Assembly: GCA_011390955.1 (NCBI GenBank)
Contig: JAABRM010000015.1
Coordinates: 62,001 to 126,000, forward strand
Source of the DNA: Oscillatoriales cyanobacterium
Lineage (GTDB): Bacteria; Cyanobacteriota; Cyanobacteriia; Cyanobacteriales; Laspinemataceae
Length of the DNA: 64,000 nucleotides
Reading direction: 5' to 3'
Shown: positions 44,830-54,042 of the stretch, in pieces
How the letters are laid out: each line of letters begins with the position of its first letter
How positions within the stretch are numbered: the stretch's first letter is position 1
Program-made: the position numbers and the translations under genes
Notes under the pieces: generated by a model
Databases searched by the model: none
Seen by the model: the letters and a program-made list of their open reading frames with translations, nothing else
Told to the model about the DNA's origin: nothing

Positions 44830-46221
44830 ATGCCTGAAACGGAACCGCAAAACCAGCCCACACAAGCAGAAACCCAGCAAGGTTCATCTTTAAAAAAGAA
44901 AGCGATTCGGGGGGCAGCTTGGACTTTATTTGGCTATGGTGGCAGTCAATCCCTGCGCTTAGTCAGCAACCTGATCTTAACTCGCCTGCTGGTTCCAGAA
45001 GTTTTTGGCCTCATGGCTTTGGTTCAAACCTTTCAAGCAGGTATATCTCTATTTTCAGACATTGGCATCCGTCCCAGCATCATCCAAAATAAGCGCGGTG
45101 ACGACCCGATTTTTCTGAACACGGCTTGGACATTGCAGGTAATTCGTGGTTTTTGGATTTGGTTTGGTTGTACCGTAATCGCTTGGCCGGTTTCCAGGTT
45201 CTATGACGATCCTAGGTTCCTTTGGCTGCTCCCCATCGTTGCCCTGAATTCAATTTTCCAGGGTTTTCAGTCCACTGCCCTAGCCACCCTCAACCGGAAA
45301 ATGGCAATTGGTAAGCTGACCATATTTGAGTTTCAGAACCAAATTGTCGGCCTGACAGTGATGATTGTTTTAGCTTGGTTTAATCGCTCAATTTGGGCGA
45401 TCGTCGGGGGAATGCTGGTGAGTGGATTTCTTAAAATGTTGTGGAGTTATCGCTTAGTTCCAGATCATGGCAATTGGTTTGCCTGGGACAAAGAATCCCT
45501 CAAAGAACTGATATCTTTCGGCAAGTGGATATTTGTATCTACCGCCCTGACATTTTTGGCAATGCAGGCAGACCGACTAATTCTGGGCAAATTATTTTCA
45601 TTTGAGATGTTGGGGGTTTATACCATTGCTTTCACTTTTGCGGATATTCCCAAACAAATCCTCGGCAGGCTTTCCGGTCAGGTTATTTTTCCGATGTTTT
45701 CGCAGCAGAAAGATATTCCTCGCCAGATCCTGAGAGAAAAAATTCTCAAAAAACGTTGGATGATTCTGGTTGCACTCGCATTGGGCTTGACTTTTCTAAT
45801 TTGCTTTGGCGATCTAATTGTATATATTTTATACGATCGAAGATACGATGCAGCCGGTTGGATACTACCAATCCTGGCTTTAGGGATTTGGCCACTGGTG
45901 CTGTGCCAGACAATTGAAAAAGCACTTTACGCTTTTGGCAAACCTTTTTATTCAGCTTTTGGTTACTTTTTCAAGTTTGTTTATATGTTGATTGCATTAC
46001 CCCTAGGTTTTTCCCTGATGGGCGTTATGGGATCTGTAATTGTTGTAGCTCTAAATGATATTCCGTTCTATGTGTTAGTAATGTACGGTCTGTGGAGAGA
46101 AAAGCTCACTGTTATCCATCAGGATATTCATGCTACGGTATTACTAATTGGACTAATCGCTGTTATTTTGATATGCCGGTACAATTTAGGTTTTGGGTTA
46201 CCAATTGATGGTATTTTATGA
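44830..46221 (+). CDS. Polysaccharide flippase (Wzx/MOP family)
   Basis: 463 residues with about 12 hydrophobic segments. The N-terminal KKKAIRGAAWTLFGYGGSQSLRLVSNLILTR-like region (about 21-52) and TRLLVPEVFGLMALVQTF identify the oligosaccharide flippase branch of the MOP superfamily. It would move lipid-linked repeat units across the cytoplasmic membrane. Between GT4 and the polymerase-like gene, matching a Wzx/Wzy-dependent locus. Confidence 0.88.
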   Translation: MPETEPQNQPTQAETQQGSSLKKKAIRGAAWTLFGYGGSQSLRLVSNLILTRLLVPEVFGLMALVQTFQAGISLFSDIGIRPSIIQNKRGDDPIFLNTAWTLQVIRGFWIWFGCTVIAWPVSRFYDDPRFLWLLPIVALNSIFQGFQSTALATLNRKMAIGKLTIFEFQNQIVGLTVMIVLAWFNRSIWAIVGGMLVSGFLKMLWSYRLVPDHGNWFAWDKESLKELISFGKWIFVSTALTFLAMQADRLILGKLFSFEMLGVYTIAFTFADIPKQILGRLSGQVIFPMFSQQKDIPRQILREKILKKRWMILVALALGLTFLICFGDLIVYILYDRRYDAAGWILPILALGIWPLVLCQTIEKALYAFGKPFYSAFGYFFKFVYMLIALPLGFSLMGVMGSVIVVALNDIPFYVLVMYGLWREKLTVIHQDIHATVLLIGLIAVILICRYNLGFGLPIDGIL

Positions 46222-46344
46222 AAAAAATAAGTTAATTAATACACTTAACCCAAGGATGTTTAAACTAAGGATTGATAAAGGTAAATCCTACAGTAGTTTT
46301 AATGTGATTTCGCAATTTTGGATAATCTTCACTGCTTCTAATCC

Positions 46345-47799
46345 ATGACTCCTCAAGCCCAACTGGCGATGATCGCTTGGTTGCCGATTGTCTTCTACTT
46401 TTTTACCCGCTATCCACCTCGGACGGCGGTGATGGTTAGCTTCCTCGGTGGATTGATGTTCCTGCCACAACGGGGGGCCGGGTTTTCTCTCCCCGTAATA
46501 CCCGACTATAAGGGAATGGCCGCCACTTGCTATGGCATTCTGTTGGCTCTGGCTGTCTATGATTCTGAACGGTTTAGTTCTTTGAAACTGGGCTGGACAG
46601 ATATCCCAATGCTGATTTGGTGCATTTCTTCTTTTTTGGCCTCAATGAGTAATGGTTTGGGGGCTTACGATGGCTTTAACGAAAGTCTCACCACAACAGT
46701 CACCTGGGGATTGCCCTATTTTCTGGGGCGATTATATTTCACTAATTTGGATACCCTAAAGGAATTGGCGATCGGCATTCTTAAGGGCTGCCTGATCTAT
46801 GTTCCCCTCTGCATTTGGGAAGGTCGCATGAGTCCCAACTTGCACTTGATGGTTTACGGCTACTGGGCTCATTCATCTGGCCTCCTTCAATCCATCCGTT
46901 ATGGTGGATATAGACCGAATGTATTTATGGCACACGGTCTGATGGTGGGGCATTGGGTGATGACTGGTACATTGATCGGCATTTGGCTGTGGCAAGCTGG
47001 GGCGATCAAGGAAGTATGGGGAAAGCCCATGAACATCCTGGTCTGGGTGATGCTGTTTACCGTGGTCTGGAACCGATCCACAGGTGCCTATGGCTTGATG
47101 GTTTTGAGTTTAGTAATCTTATTTATAGCCAAGCATTTGCGGACATCTTTACCTGTGTTACTGATTATCTTTGGATTATCTTATTACTTATACGCAGGAG
47201 TCACGGGAACATTTGCCGGGGATGAGATTGTTCATTGGATATCGGAGAATATTAATCCAGAACGAGCTCAGTCCCTGGAATTTAGATTTAATAACGAAGA
47301 ACTACTTGCAGAAAAAGCACGGGACAGAATAATCTTTGGCTGGGGAGGCTGGGGCCGCAACCGCGTGTATGATTATGACTGGAAGGGAGACCTGGTTGAT
47401 ATTTCCGTCACAGATAGTATGTGGATTATCGCTTTTGGTACTCGTGGAGTCGTCGGTTTAGCCAGTGTCACTGCATCCCTCCTATTGCCTGCGGCGGTCT
47501 TTTGTTTTCATTATCCAGCCAGCACCTGGCTGAAGCCCAGGGTGGCTCCAGCCGCCTCAATGGCAGTGAGCGTCGTACTATTTATGTTTGACTCGGTTTT
47601 GAATAATATGTTTAATCCCATATTTCCCCTGATTAGTGGCGGGCTATCTGCTTTGGTACTGAAACCCCCCGAACCACTCAATCCGAAAAAGAAGCGCAAC
47701 CAGGGGTCATCAGTGGCCGTCACTTCCAAGGTGCAAAGCCGACCAAACCAACAAAGAAGGTTATCTCGCAGGCGATCGGTCCAGCATAACCGTAGATAA
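46345..47799 (+). CDS. O-antigen polymerase/ligase-like membrane protein (Wzy-type)
   Basis: 484 residues with about ten hydrophobic segments and a large outward loop at about 295-360 (WISENINPERAQSLEFR, then DRIIFGWGGWGRNR), the layout of Wzy/WaaL proteins. The C-terminus is a basic tail (NQQRRLSRRRSVQHNRR). The neighbour of the flippase supports a polymerase role. Polymerase and ligase cannot be separated from sequence alone. Confidence 0.78.
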   Translation: MTPQAQLAMIAWLPIVFYFFTRYPPRTAVMVSFLGGLMFLPQRGAGFSLPVIPDYKGMAATCYGILLALAVYDSERFSSLKLGWTDIPMLIWCISSFLASMSNGLGAYDGFNESLTTTVTWGLPYFLGRLYFTNLDTLKELAIGILKGCLIYVPLCIWEGRMSPNLHLMVYGYWAHSSGLLQSIRYGGYRPNVFMAHGLMVGHWVMTGTLIGIWLWQAGAIKEVWGKPMNILVWVMLFTVVWNRSTGAYGLMVLSLVILFIAKHLRTSLPVLLIIFGLSYYLYAGVTGTFAGDEIVHWISENINPERAQSLEFRFNNEELLAEKARDRIIFGWGGWGRNRVYDYDWKGDLVDISVTDSMWIIAFGTRGVVGLASVTASLLLPAAVFCFHYPASTWLKPRVAPAASMAVSVVLFMFDSVLNNMFNPIFPLISGGLSALVLKPPEPLNPKKKRNQGSSVAVTSKVQSRPNQQRRLSRRRSVQHNRR

Positions 47800-47841
47800 A
47801 CATAAAACCTTTGATGTCGTTTATATGAGAGTTAAATTTTT

Positions 47842-48798
47842 ATGTCCTCAGATTCATCTTTAATTAATCAACCTATTTTTCTAGTTGGTGCGGAACGTTC
47901 AGGGACGACAGTATTGCGGCTAATGCTAGATCACCATCCACAGATTGCGTGGTGCAATGAGTTTGAATATGCCGTCGATCGCGTTTCTGAAACGGGAGAA
48001 TGGCCAAATCTCCATCAATATTATGATTGGTTAGCAGATCATCGCATATTTTTGGCCACGGGTTTTGAGATCGATCGCGCCTTGACCTACCCTCAACTGG
48101 TCAATAGTTTTTTAGTTCAAAAGCGCGATCGCGAAAACAAACCGATCGTCGGTGCCACAGTTCATCGTCATTTCGATAGATTACTACGCATCTGGCCTGA
48201 TGCCCGATTTATTCATCTGCTTCGGGATGGCAGAGATGTGGCCAATTCCTGTATCGTCATGGGCTGGGCGGGTAATTTGTGGACTGGTGTTGAACGTTGG
48301 ATCGAAGCTGAATGTTTGTGGGAAAATCTCAGCGATCGGGTTCCCGCCGAACGGAGAGTTGAGATCACCTATGAAAATCTAATTTCAGAACCCGTGAAGA
48401 CGCTGACTGACCTGTGTGATTTTATTGGGGTGCCTTATAACGAAGCAATGCTGAGTTATAGTGACAAAACTACCTACGATTTGCCCGATCCGAAATTTAC
48501 TCAGCAGTGGCGACGCAAATTTTCTGATGCTCAGATTCAGTTGGTGGAATCAAGGATTGCAAATATGCTGAAGGATCGGGGCTATGAACTGAGTGGTTTA
48601 CCCATAATTAATATTAGTTCCCTGACCCAGAAACGACTGAGATTACAAGACTGGTGGTATCGTTGGAATTTTCGACTTCAGCGCTATGGCCTGCCCCTGT
48701 TTGTTTCAGATTATCTATCACGAAATCTTGGGATTGTGTCATGGCAGAAACAAGTCAGACAGGAAATTATTGCCATAGAAAAACGCCACATTAAATAG
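47842..48798 (+). CDS. Sulfotransferase family protein 1
   Basis: 318 residues. The 5'-phosphosulfate loop FLVGAERSGTTVLRLMLDHHP is near residues 11-31, and the 3'-phosphate site ARFIHLLRDGRDVANSC near 117-133. It transfers sulfate from PAPS, most likely to a sugar of the exported polymer given the neighbours. CDFIGVPYNEAM near residue 191 and a basic C-terminus are typical. Forty-two bases after the polymerase gene. Confidence 0.88.
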   Translation: MSSDSSLINQPIFLVGAERSGTTVLRLMLDHHPQIAWCNEFEYAVDRVSETGEWPNLHQYYDWLADHRIFLATGFEIDRALTYPQLVNSFLVQKRDRENKPIVGATVHRHFDRLLRIWPDARFIHLLRDGRDVANSCIVMGWAGNLWTGVERWIEAECLWENLSDRVPAERRVEITYENLISEPVKTLTDLCDFIGVPYNEAMLSYSDKTTYDLPDPKFTQQWRRKFSDAQIQLVESRIANMLKDRGYELSGLPIINISSLTQKRLRLQDWWYRWNFRLQRYGLPLFVSDYLSRNLGIVSWQKQVRQEIIAIEKRHIK

Positions 48799-48887
48799 CA
48801 TTGTTCCCAGGGCGATAGAACTTATCATCTGTCATTGTTTTTTGCCTTTTTTGTCGATTATGCTCAACTTTAACTCTATAAATACTC

Positions 48888-49853
48888 ATGCGCCTTGCTA
48901 TAGTCATCGTTAACTATCGCACCCCCAACCTGACGATCGACTGTTTAGCTTCACTGCAAACTGAAGTCGAAGTCGGGCAACATTCTGTTGTTGTTGTAGA
49001 CAATGCCTCTGGGGATAATTCCGTAGAGCAAATTCAGCAGGCAATTACGGCAAATAACTGGAGTGAATGGGTAAAGGTTGTACCCTCACCAGTTAATGGC
49101 GGTTTTTCCGCTGGCAACAATTTGGGCATTAAAGCTGTCACCGCAGATGCTTATCTGTTATTAAATAGTGACACGATTGTCCGACCAGGCGCGATCGCCT
49201 CTCTAATCAAAGCAATGGAAACTCATCCCCAAGCGGGTCTAATTAGTCCGCGCCTAGAATGGCCGGATGCTACTCCCCAAATTAGCTGTTTTCGATATCG
49301 TTCCCCTGTCAGTGAACTGATTGCTTCTGCCGCAACTGGGCCAATTACTCAACTGCTGAATAGTTATGATGTCCCCATTCCTGTATCCGATGAAGCGATC
49401 TTCCCAGAATGGACTAGCTTTGCCTGCGTCCTGATCCGACGGGAGGTGATTGACCAAATTGGCTTGATGGATGAAGGGTATTTTATGTATTTCGATGATA
49501 TTGATTATTGTCGCATGGCCAGGAATGCGGGCTGGAAAATTCTCCATTGGCCGGAAGCCAGAGTCGTTCACCTCCGGGGCGGCAGTAGCCCGGTGAAAGC
49601 GGCAATGGCTGCCCGTAAACGGCCAAAAGCCTACCTCTACGCTTCTAGAACTCGTTACTTCACCAAATTCTATGGCTATACTGGACTTTGGATGGCCAAC
49701 CTGCTTTGGTTAGCGGGTCGGAGTATCTCACTGGTGCGCGAGGTGGTGGGCAACAAACAGCCACATACCTGCGAGTCTGAATCTACTGATATTTGGATCA
49801 ACTGGCGCAACCCGATGAAACCGCCGGTACTACCTGGGAGTGAAAATACATGA
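48888..49853 (+). CDS. Glycosyltransferase family 2 (rhamnosyltransferase-like)
   Basis: 321 residues. GT-A fold: IVIVNYRTPNLTIDCLASL at the N-terminus, VVDNASGDNSV, metal-binding LLLNSDTIVRPGA, then the late EGYFMYFDDIDYCRMARNAGW that is typical of rhamnosyltransferase-type GT2. The stop codon overlaps the next gene start (ATGA), so the two are translationally coupled. Acceptor unknown. Confidence 0.9.
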   Translation: MRLAIVIVNYRTPNLTIDCLASLQTEVEVGQHSVVVVDNASGDNSVEQIQQAITANNWSEWVKVVPSPVNGGFSAGNNLGIKAVTADAYLLLNSDTIVRPGAIASLIKAMETHPQAGLISPRLEWPDATPQISCFRYRSPVSELIASAATGPITQLLNSYDVPIPVSDEAIFPEWTSFACVLIRREVIDQIGLMDEGYFMYFDDIDYCRMARNAGWKILHWPEARVVHLRGGSSPVKAAMAARKRPKAYLYASRTRYFTKFYGYTGLWMANLLWLAGRSISLVREVVGNKQPHTCESESTDIWINWRNPMKPPVLPGSENT

Positions 49854-50740
49854 GTAATTGTCCTGACTTTATCATCATCGGCGCGATGAAATGCGCCACC
49901 AGTAGCCTACACGAGCAACTCGCTTTGCAGCCGGGCATTTTTATGACCGAGTTGAAAGAACCCAATTTTTTCAGTAATGATGAGCAATATAACCGGGGAA
50001 TGGAATGGTATCTATCTCATTTCGCGCCAGCCAAACCCGACGATATCTGCGGCGAATCTAGTACCCACTATACAAAGTTACCTACTTATCCCCAAACCAT
50101 CGATCGCCTTCTCCAGCATTTTCCTAATGTCAAGCTGATTTATGTGATGCGCCATCCCATCGATCGCCTGGTTTCACAATATATTCACGAGTGGACTGAA
50201 AAAGTAATTTCTGTAGGTATTAATCAGGCAGTTAATGAGTATCCAGAATTGATTGCTTACAGCCAGTACAGTATGCAGCTAAAGCCATATTTTGACACCT
50301 TTGGTCAAGAGCGAGTGCTGCCGGTCTTTTTTGAAAGAATGATCGCCCATCCCCAGCAAGAATTAGAACGAGTTTGTCGGTTTATTGGTTACGAGGGAAA
50401 ACCGGTCTGGGATGATGAATTGAACGCCCAAAATGTATCCACAGAAAGAATGCGTCAAAGTGGGTGGCGTGATTTCTTGGTTGAAGCACCAGGACTCAAG
50501 CAGCTTCGCCGCTGGTTCATCCCCAAAAGCTTCCGCACTTGGGTGAGAAGTTTATGGATGATGAAAAAGAAACCAGAGCTAGAACCCCAACAGATAGAAA
50601 AATTGCAGGCTATTTTTGATGAAGATTTGGCAACACTCGGTTCTTGGTTGGGGATTTCCCTCTCTTGTAAAAATTTAAAAGCGGTGGTGAAACATGATCC
50701 AAGAGATTGGGTTGCGCTACCAAAACAGGAGGCGAAATGA
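49850..50740 (+). CDS. Sulfotransferase family protein 2
   Basis: 296 residues, of the heparan N-deacetylase/N-sulfotransferase-like group. 5'-PSB loop IIIGAMKCATSSLHEQLA near 9-26, LKEPNFFS, CGESSTHYTKLP, and 3' site LIYVMRHPIDRLVSQY near 99-114. Start and stop overlap both neighbours by ATGA, so it is in the middle of a tightly coupled trio (GT2, sulfotransferase, acetyltransferase). Confidence 0.9.
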   Translation: MSNCPDFIIIGAMKCATSSLHEQLALQPGIFMTELKEPNFFSNDEQYNRGMEWYLSHFAPAKPDDICGESSTHYTKLPTYPQTIDRLLQHFPNVKLIYVMRHPIDRLVSQYIHEWTEKVISVGINQAVNEYPELIAYSQYSMQLKPYFDTFGQERVLPVFFERMIAHPQQELERVCRFIGYEGKPVWDDELNAQNVSTERMRQSGWRDFLVEAPGLKQLRRWFIPKSFRTWVRSLWMMKKKPELEPQQIEKLQAIFDEDLATLGSWLGISLSCKNLKAVVKHDPRDWVALPKQEAK

Positions 50741-51264
50741 ACAAATCAACCACGAATCTGGAATCAGAGACAGTTCGACAAATTTCGGCTACGGAACCCG
50801 ACTGGGAGCGGGAAAAACTTACTTGTTGGTGGGATCCCAGCCGCCAATTGCTTAAATCGATCCGGGGATATCAAAAGTGGCACGATCGCGGCGATCTATT
50901 GGGAAGCTTGGTTTCTGCGCTTAAAGTCATTGAATATCGTTTTTGGACGGTTGTCACGGCCACGGATATTCCCCTGAACTGGCGATTTTCCGGGGGTTTA
51001 AGACTACCGCATCCGACTGGTGTAGTGATTCACCCCAGCGTGGAGATCGGACCAAATTGCATGATTTTTCAGCAGGTGACAATTACTAAAGGGGTGAAAA
51101 TTGGCGGTCATGTGGATATTGGCGCGGGGGCAAAAATTCTCGGTCCTGTCACCATTGGAAACTATGCTAAAATTGGGGCAAATGCTGTGGTGCTTTGCGA
51201 TGTGCCTGAAGGGGCAACAGCGGTTGGGGTGCCAGCAAAAATTATAAATTACACTATTTCTTAA
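50737..51264 (+). CDS. Hexapeptide-repeat O-acetyltransferase (CysE-like)
   Basis: 175 residues from the ATG at 50737, which has AGGAGG seven bases upstream and overlaps the preceding stop. C-terminal left-handed beta-helix repeats: TGVVIHPSVEIGPNC, GVKIGGHVDIGAGAKI, GPVTIGNYAKIGANA, ending GVPAKII. It resembles serine acetyltransferase family members found in polysaccharide loci, lacking a full CysE N-terminal domain, so it may acetylate a sugar rather than serine. The alternative is O-acetylserine synthesis. Confidence 0.85.
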   Translation: MNKSTTNLESETVRQISATEPDWEREKLTCWWDPSRQLLKSIRGYQKWHDRGDLLGSLVSALKVIEYRFWTVVTATDIPLNWRFSGGLRLPHPTGVVIHPSVEIGPNCMIFQQVTITKGVKIGGHVDIGAGAKILGPVTIGNYAKIGANAVVLCDVPEGATAVGVPAKIINYTIS

Positions 51265-51391
51265 AATTAGTTCATAAAAGTTAAATAACATCGATGAAAA
51301 AAATCTGAAAAAACTAAGGATATAATTTATCCATCCTTGAAATGACAAAATTGCAATTAATCAAACTACTACAGATAAATAGAGGCGGTTG

Positions 51392-52276
51392 ATGGTAAAC
51401 AAGCGAATTCCTAATTTATTTATTGTCGGATCAATGAAATCGGGAACGACTTCTCTCCACAATTACTTAGACACTCATCCCAATATTTTTATGAGCCAAA
51501 AGCCGAAGGAAACGCAATATTTCGTGGAAGAACTGAATTGGTCTAAGGGTGAAGATTGGTATTTAAGCCTGTTTGATGCAGCAGGCAGTAATGTTACAAT
51601 TATTGGTGAATCATCAACCGATTACACCAAACTGCCTCTTTACCAAGGTGTTGTTCAACGCATTGCTGATTTCAACCCAGAAGCCCGGATTATCTACATC
51701 ATGCGGGATCCGGTAGAACGTAGTATTAGCAACTACTGGTGGCAAGTACAATATTCCGCTGAAGGTCGTGATCTGCTGACAGTGATGAAAAAAGTTAAAG
51801 ATATCACAGATATCAGCTACTATGCCATGCAAATCAAACCATACATCGAGACGTTTGGTCGAGAACAGGTCATGGCATTAACCCTAGAGGAACTCAAGAC
51901 TGCGCCTATTAAAACTCTGAAAAACTTGTTTGATTGGCTGGGGGTTGATTCCTCTTTTGTTCCGCCTAGCTTAGAAGAACGCTATAATGTTTCTCCAAAA
52001 GCCGTTCCCACAGTTAGAGGTTCCCGGATAATTTCTCAACTGCGCGGGACTCCTGTGTGGGATTGGCTTAAGCAATCAATTCCACAATCGACAAAACAAA
52101 AGTTAATGAAAATACTTTCTCGACCTGTTGACCGTGACGAAAGTTATGTAGAAGCAACGATTGAGTATCTACGACCGATTCAGCAAAAACAGACTGAAGA
52201 ACTCTGTCAGTTACTTGGTCGTGACTTTCCTGAATGGAAAACTTTATATGGCACTAAGAGTTTTTCCCAAATTTAA
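51392..52276 (+). CDS. Sulfotransferase family protein 3
   Basis: 294 residues from the ATG at 51392 (GAGG upstream). LFIVGSMKSGTTSLHNYLDTH near 9-29 is the PAPS loop, KETQYFVEE and GESSTDYTKLP follow, and the 3'-phosphate site is IYIMRDPVERSISNYW. Similar in plan to sulfotransferase 2 but clearly diverged. The C-terminal ELCQLLGRDFPEW is the family's usual end. Likely acts on the same polymer at another position. Confidence 0.9.
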   Translation: MVNKRIPNLFIVGSMKSGTTSLHNYLDTHPNIFMSQKPKETQYFVEELNWSKGEDWYLSLFDAAGSNVTIIGESSTDYTKLPLYQGVVQRIADFNPEARIIYIMRDPVERSISNYWWQVQYSAEGRDLLTVMKKVKDITDISYYAMQIKPYIETFGREQVMALTLEELKTAPIKTLKNLFDWLGVDSSFVPPSLEERYNVSPKAVPTVRGSRIISQLRGTPVWDWLKQSIPQSTKQKLMKILSRPVDRDESYVEATIEYLRPIQQKQTEELCQLLGRDFPEWKTLYGTKSFSQI

Positions 52277-52481
52277 AAATTCTAATCATTAAGTTAGGCC
52301 AAAAATATTTCTCTTGTGCTAATTTCAATAGGATCGAGATTTTGTTTTTTAGAGAATAATAGCTATTTTAGCGGATAAAATCGGAAAACAAAATCAATAA
52401 ATCAAGATATTTATGAAATATTTGGCCAAACAAGATATATTGTTTTTGAACCATGAATAATTCAGTGAAAAACATCAATAA
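52277..52481. other. Non-coding spacer before the sulfotransferase remnant
   Basis: AT-rich, no open frame of note and no recognisable signals. Confidence 0.5.
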
Positions 52482-52688
52482 AGCATCGAGCGAATGTGTG
52501 ACTTTGTTGGGGTAAATCGATTTACAGAAACTTCAACTAATACCATTTACAAAAATTCATACAACATTAGGGTCGCTTCGGCTTGCGCTCATGCATTGGG
52601 GCGACCACAGGGGGAAAAACTTGTCCCAGATATTGCTGAACTTGAAAAACTTTTGGGGTGGGATTGTTTAACCTGGGTAACTGATTGA
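52482..52688 (+). pseudogene. Sulfotransferase C-terminal remnant
   Basis: A 69-codon open frame right after a stop codon. It reads SIERMCDFVGVNRFTETSTN, like the region after the 3'-phosphate site of sulfotransferases, then a stretch that matches a MITE end (52540-52566) plus palindromic DNA, then KLVPDIAELEKLLGWDCLTW, like the family C-terminus. Two short sulfotransferase pieces thus flank inserted repeat DNA. The N-terminal two thirds are absent. Probably a dead gene; a short expressed peptide cannot be excluded. Confidence 0.65.
52540..52566. mobile_element. Solo copy of the 13591-13732 MITE end
   Basis: ATACCATTTACAAAAATTCA and six further bases match the inverted ends of the MITE-like element at 13591-13732 (closest to its right end). 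No partner end is seen nearby. It lies inside the sulfotransferase remnant. Confidence 0.65.
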
Positions 52689-52709
52689 GGATCAAAAATA
52701 AACCAAAAA

Positions 52710-53735
52710 ATGAAAAAACAATCTTCTGTGGTTGTCAGTACGCCTTTTACTAACAACAACTGGAAATGGTTTGCTCCTTCGTTTGATGACAAACAAATTC
52801 ACTGGAGTTTTTACTGCGAGAAACCCCAGGGATTCATAGAAAAGTATATCCGCCAGCCCAATCTGGCAATGATCCGTACTTGCCGAGAGGCAGTCAAGGC
52901 TACTCAAAAAAATCATGTTGACTTGCTTTTTACTCACGACCCGCGAGTTTCCTTCTGGTGTGCTTTTTTTGCGGAAAGGTTAGGGGTAAAAACAGAGCAT
53001 ATTGCTTATTCCTTTAACTTTCCCGATCTGCCTCGTGGTCTTAAGCGCCGTTGGATGACCTCGGCGTTCAAAAATATCAGTCGGTTCATTGTCTATTCCA
53101 CGATGGAAAAGCAGCTATACCACGACTATTTTGGGATCCCATTAGAGCGGATTGATGTTGTGCTATGGAGTGTCGGAACACCAGAAGTATCTCCGCAAGA
53201 ACCCTTGGAATCAGGGGATTATATTTGTGCGATTGGTGGTAATGCCCGAGACTACCAGACATTGATGGCGGCAATGGAAAAACTGCCGGATATTCCCTTG
53301 GTGCTTGTAGCCAGACCCCATAATCTCAAGAATCTGAATATTCCATCTAATGTCAAAGTTTTGGTGAATATTCCCAAACCTCATGCAATGAATATTATCA
53401 AGCACTCTCGGTTTATGGTACTCCCATTGACGGGTTCGGAAGTTCCCTGTGGTCATGTTACTTTGGTGGCGGCCATGCATCTGGGGAAAGGGTTTATTAT
53501 TACTAATTCCAGTGGAGTGAGCGATTATGTTTTCCATGACCATAATGCCGTCACTTGTGAAGCCTTTTCAGCGGATGCTTTGGCTGATGCAATTAGCAGT
53601 CTCTGGAAAAATCCCGATAAATGTCAGCAGCTTGGCGAAAATGGCTTGAAATTTGCCCAAGAACACTGTTCAGAGGCATCGGCTCGTGAACATTTACGCA
53701 ATTTATTGGTAGAAAGAAAGTTATTATTGGATTGA
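52710..53735 (+). CDS. GT-B glycosyltransferase (family 4-like)
   Basis: 341 residues. The N-terminal half has VDLLFTHDPRVSFWCAFFAE and GLKRRWMTSAFKNISRFIVYS; the C-terminal half has YICAIGGNARDYQTLMAAM and VPCGHVTLVAAMHLGKGFIIT, in the place of the GT4 donor-binding region, and KCQQLGENGLKFAQE. A divergent GT4-like enzyme; the canonical E-x7-E is altered. On the + strand with the rest of the locus and followed by a hairpin terminator. Confidence 0.78.
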   Translation: MKKQSSVVVSTPFTNNNWKWFAPSFDDKQIHWSFYCEKPQGFIEKYIRQPNLAMIRTCREAVKATQKNHVDLLFTHDPRVSFWCAFFAERLGVKTEHIAYSFNFPDLPRGLKRRWMTSAFKNISRFIVYSTMEKQLYHDYFGIPLERIDVVLWSVGTPEVSPQEPLESGDYICAIGGNARDYQTLMAAMEKLPDIPLVLVARPHNLKNLNIPSNVKVLVNIPKPHAMNIIKHSRFMVLPLTGSEVPCGHVTLVAAMHLGKGFIITNSSGVSDYVFHDHNAVTCEAFSADALADAISSLWKNPDKCQQLGENGLKFAQEHCSEASAREHLRNLLVERKLLLD

Positions 53736-53739
53736 TGAA

Positions 53740-53784
53740 AAATTAGCTCTGGGGAGCAATTTGCTGGAATAGAGCTAATTTTAC
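53740..53784 (+). terminator. Terminator-like hairpin
   Basis: AAATTAGCTCT (53740-53750) pairs with AGAGCTAATTT (53771-53781), followed by TACTG, five bases after the glycosyltransferase stop. The T-run is short. Confidence 0.65.
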
Positions 53785-53850
53785 TGTCGATAAGGGCTTG
53801 CTGGTGAGGGCGCTTTCCGATGAAACTAAACTGATTTATGGTTCAACGCA

Positions 53851-53901
53851 ACGGTGACAGCTAGGAGAAATATTTGAAGACTCCTAGCTGTTGGCAACCG
53901 T
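53851..53901. repeat. Hairpin between glycosyltransferase and glycoside hydrolase-like gene
   Basis: ACAGCTAGGAG / CTCCTAGCTGT arms with a 13-base loop, extended by ACGGT/ACCGT. It may be a second terminator or an untranslated RNA structure upstream of the next gene. Nothing else is seen in 53785-54042. Confidence 0.6.
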
Positions 53902-54042
53902 CAATTTTGAATAGTGACTATGGGTTTAAAAGAGCATTACACATCTCCACAAATTAGATATCAAGCCTCGCTCGATCTGGAGTGACAGTCAATTATTGGA
54001 GATGTCTATTAAAAATTATTGATGGTTTTATAATAGTAATTA

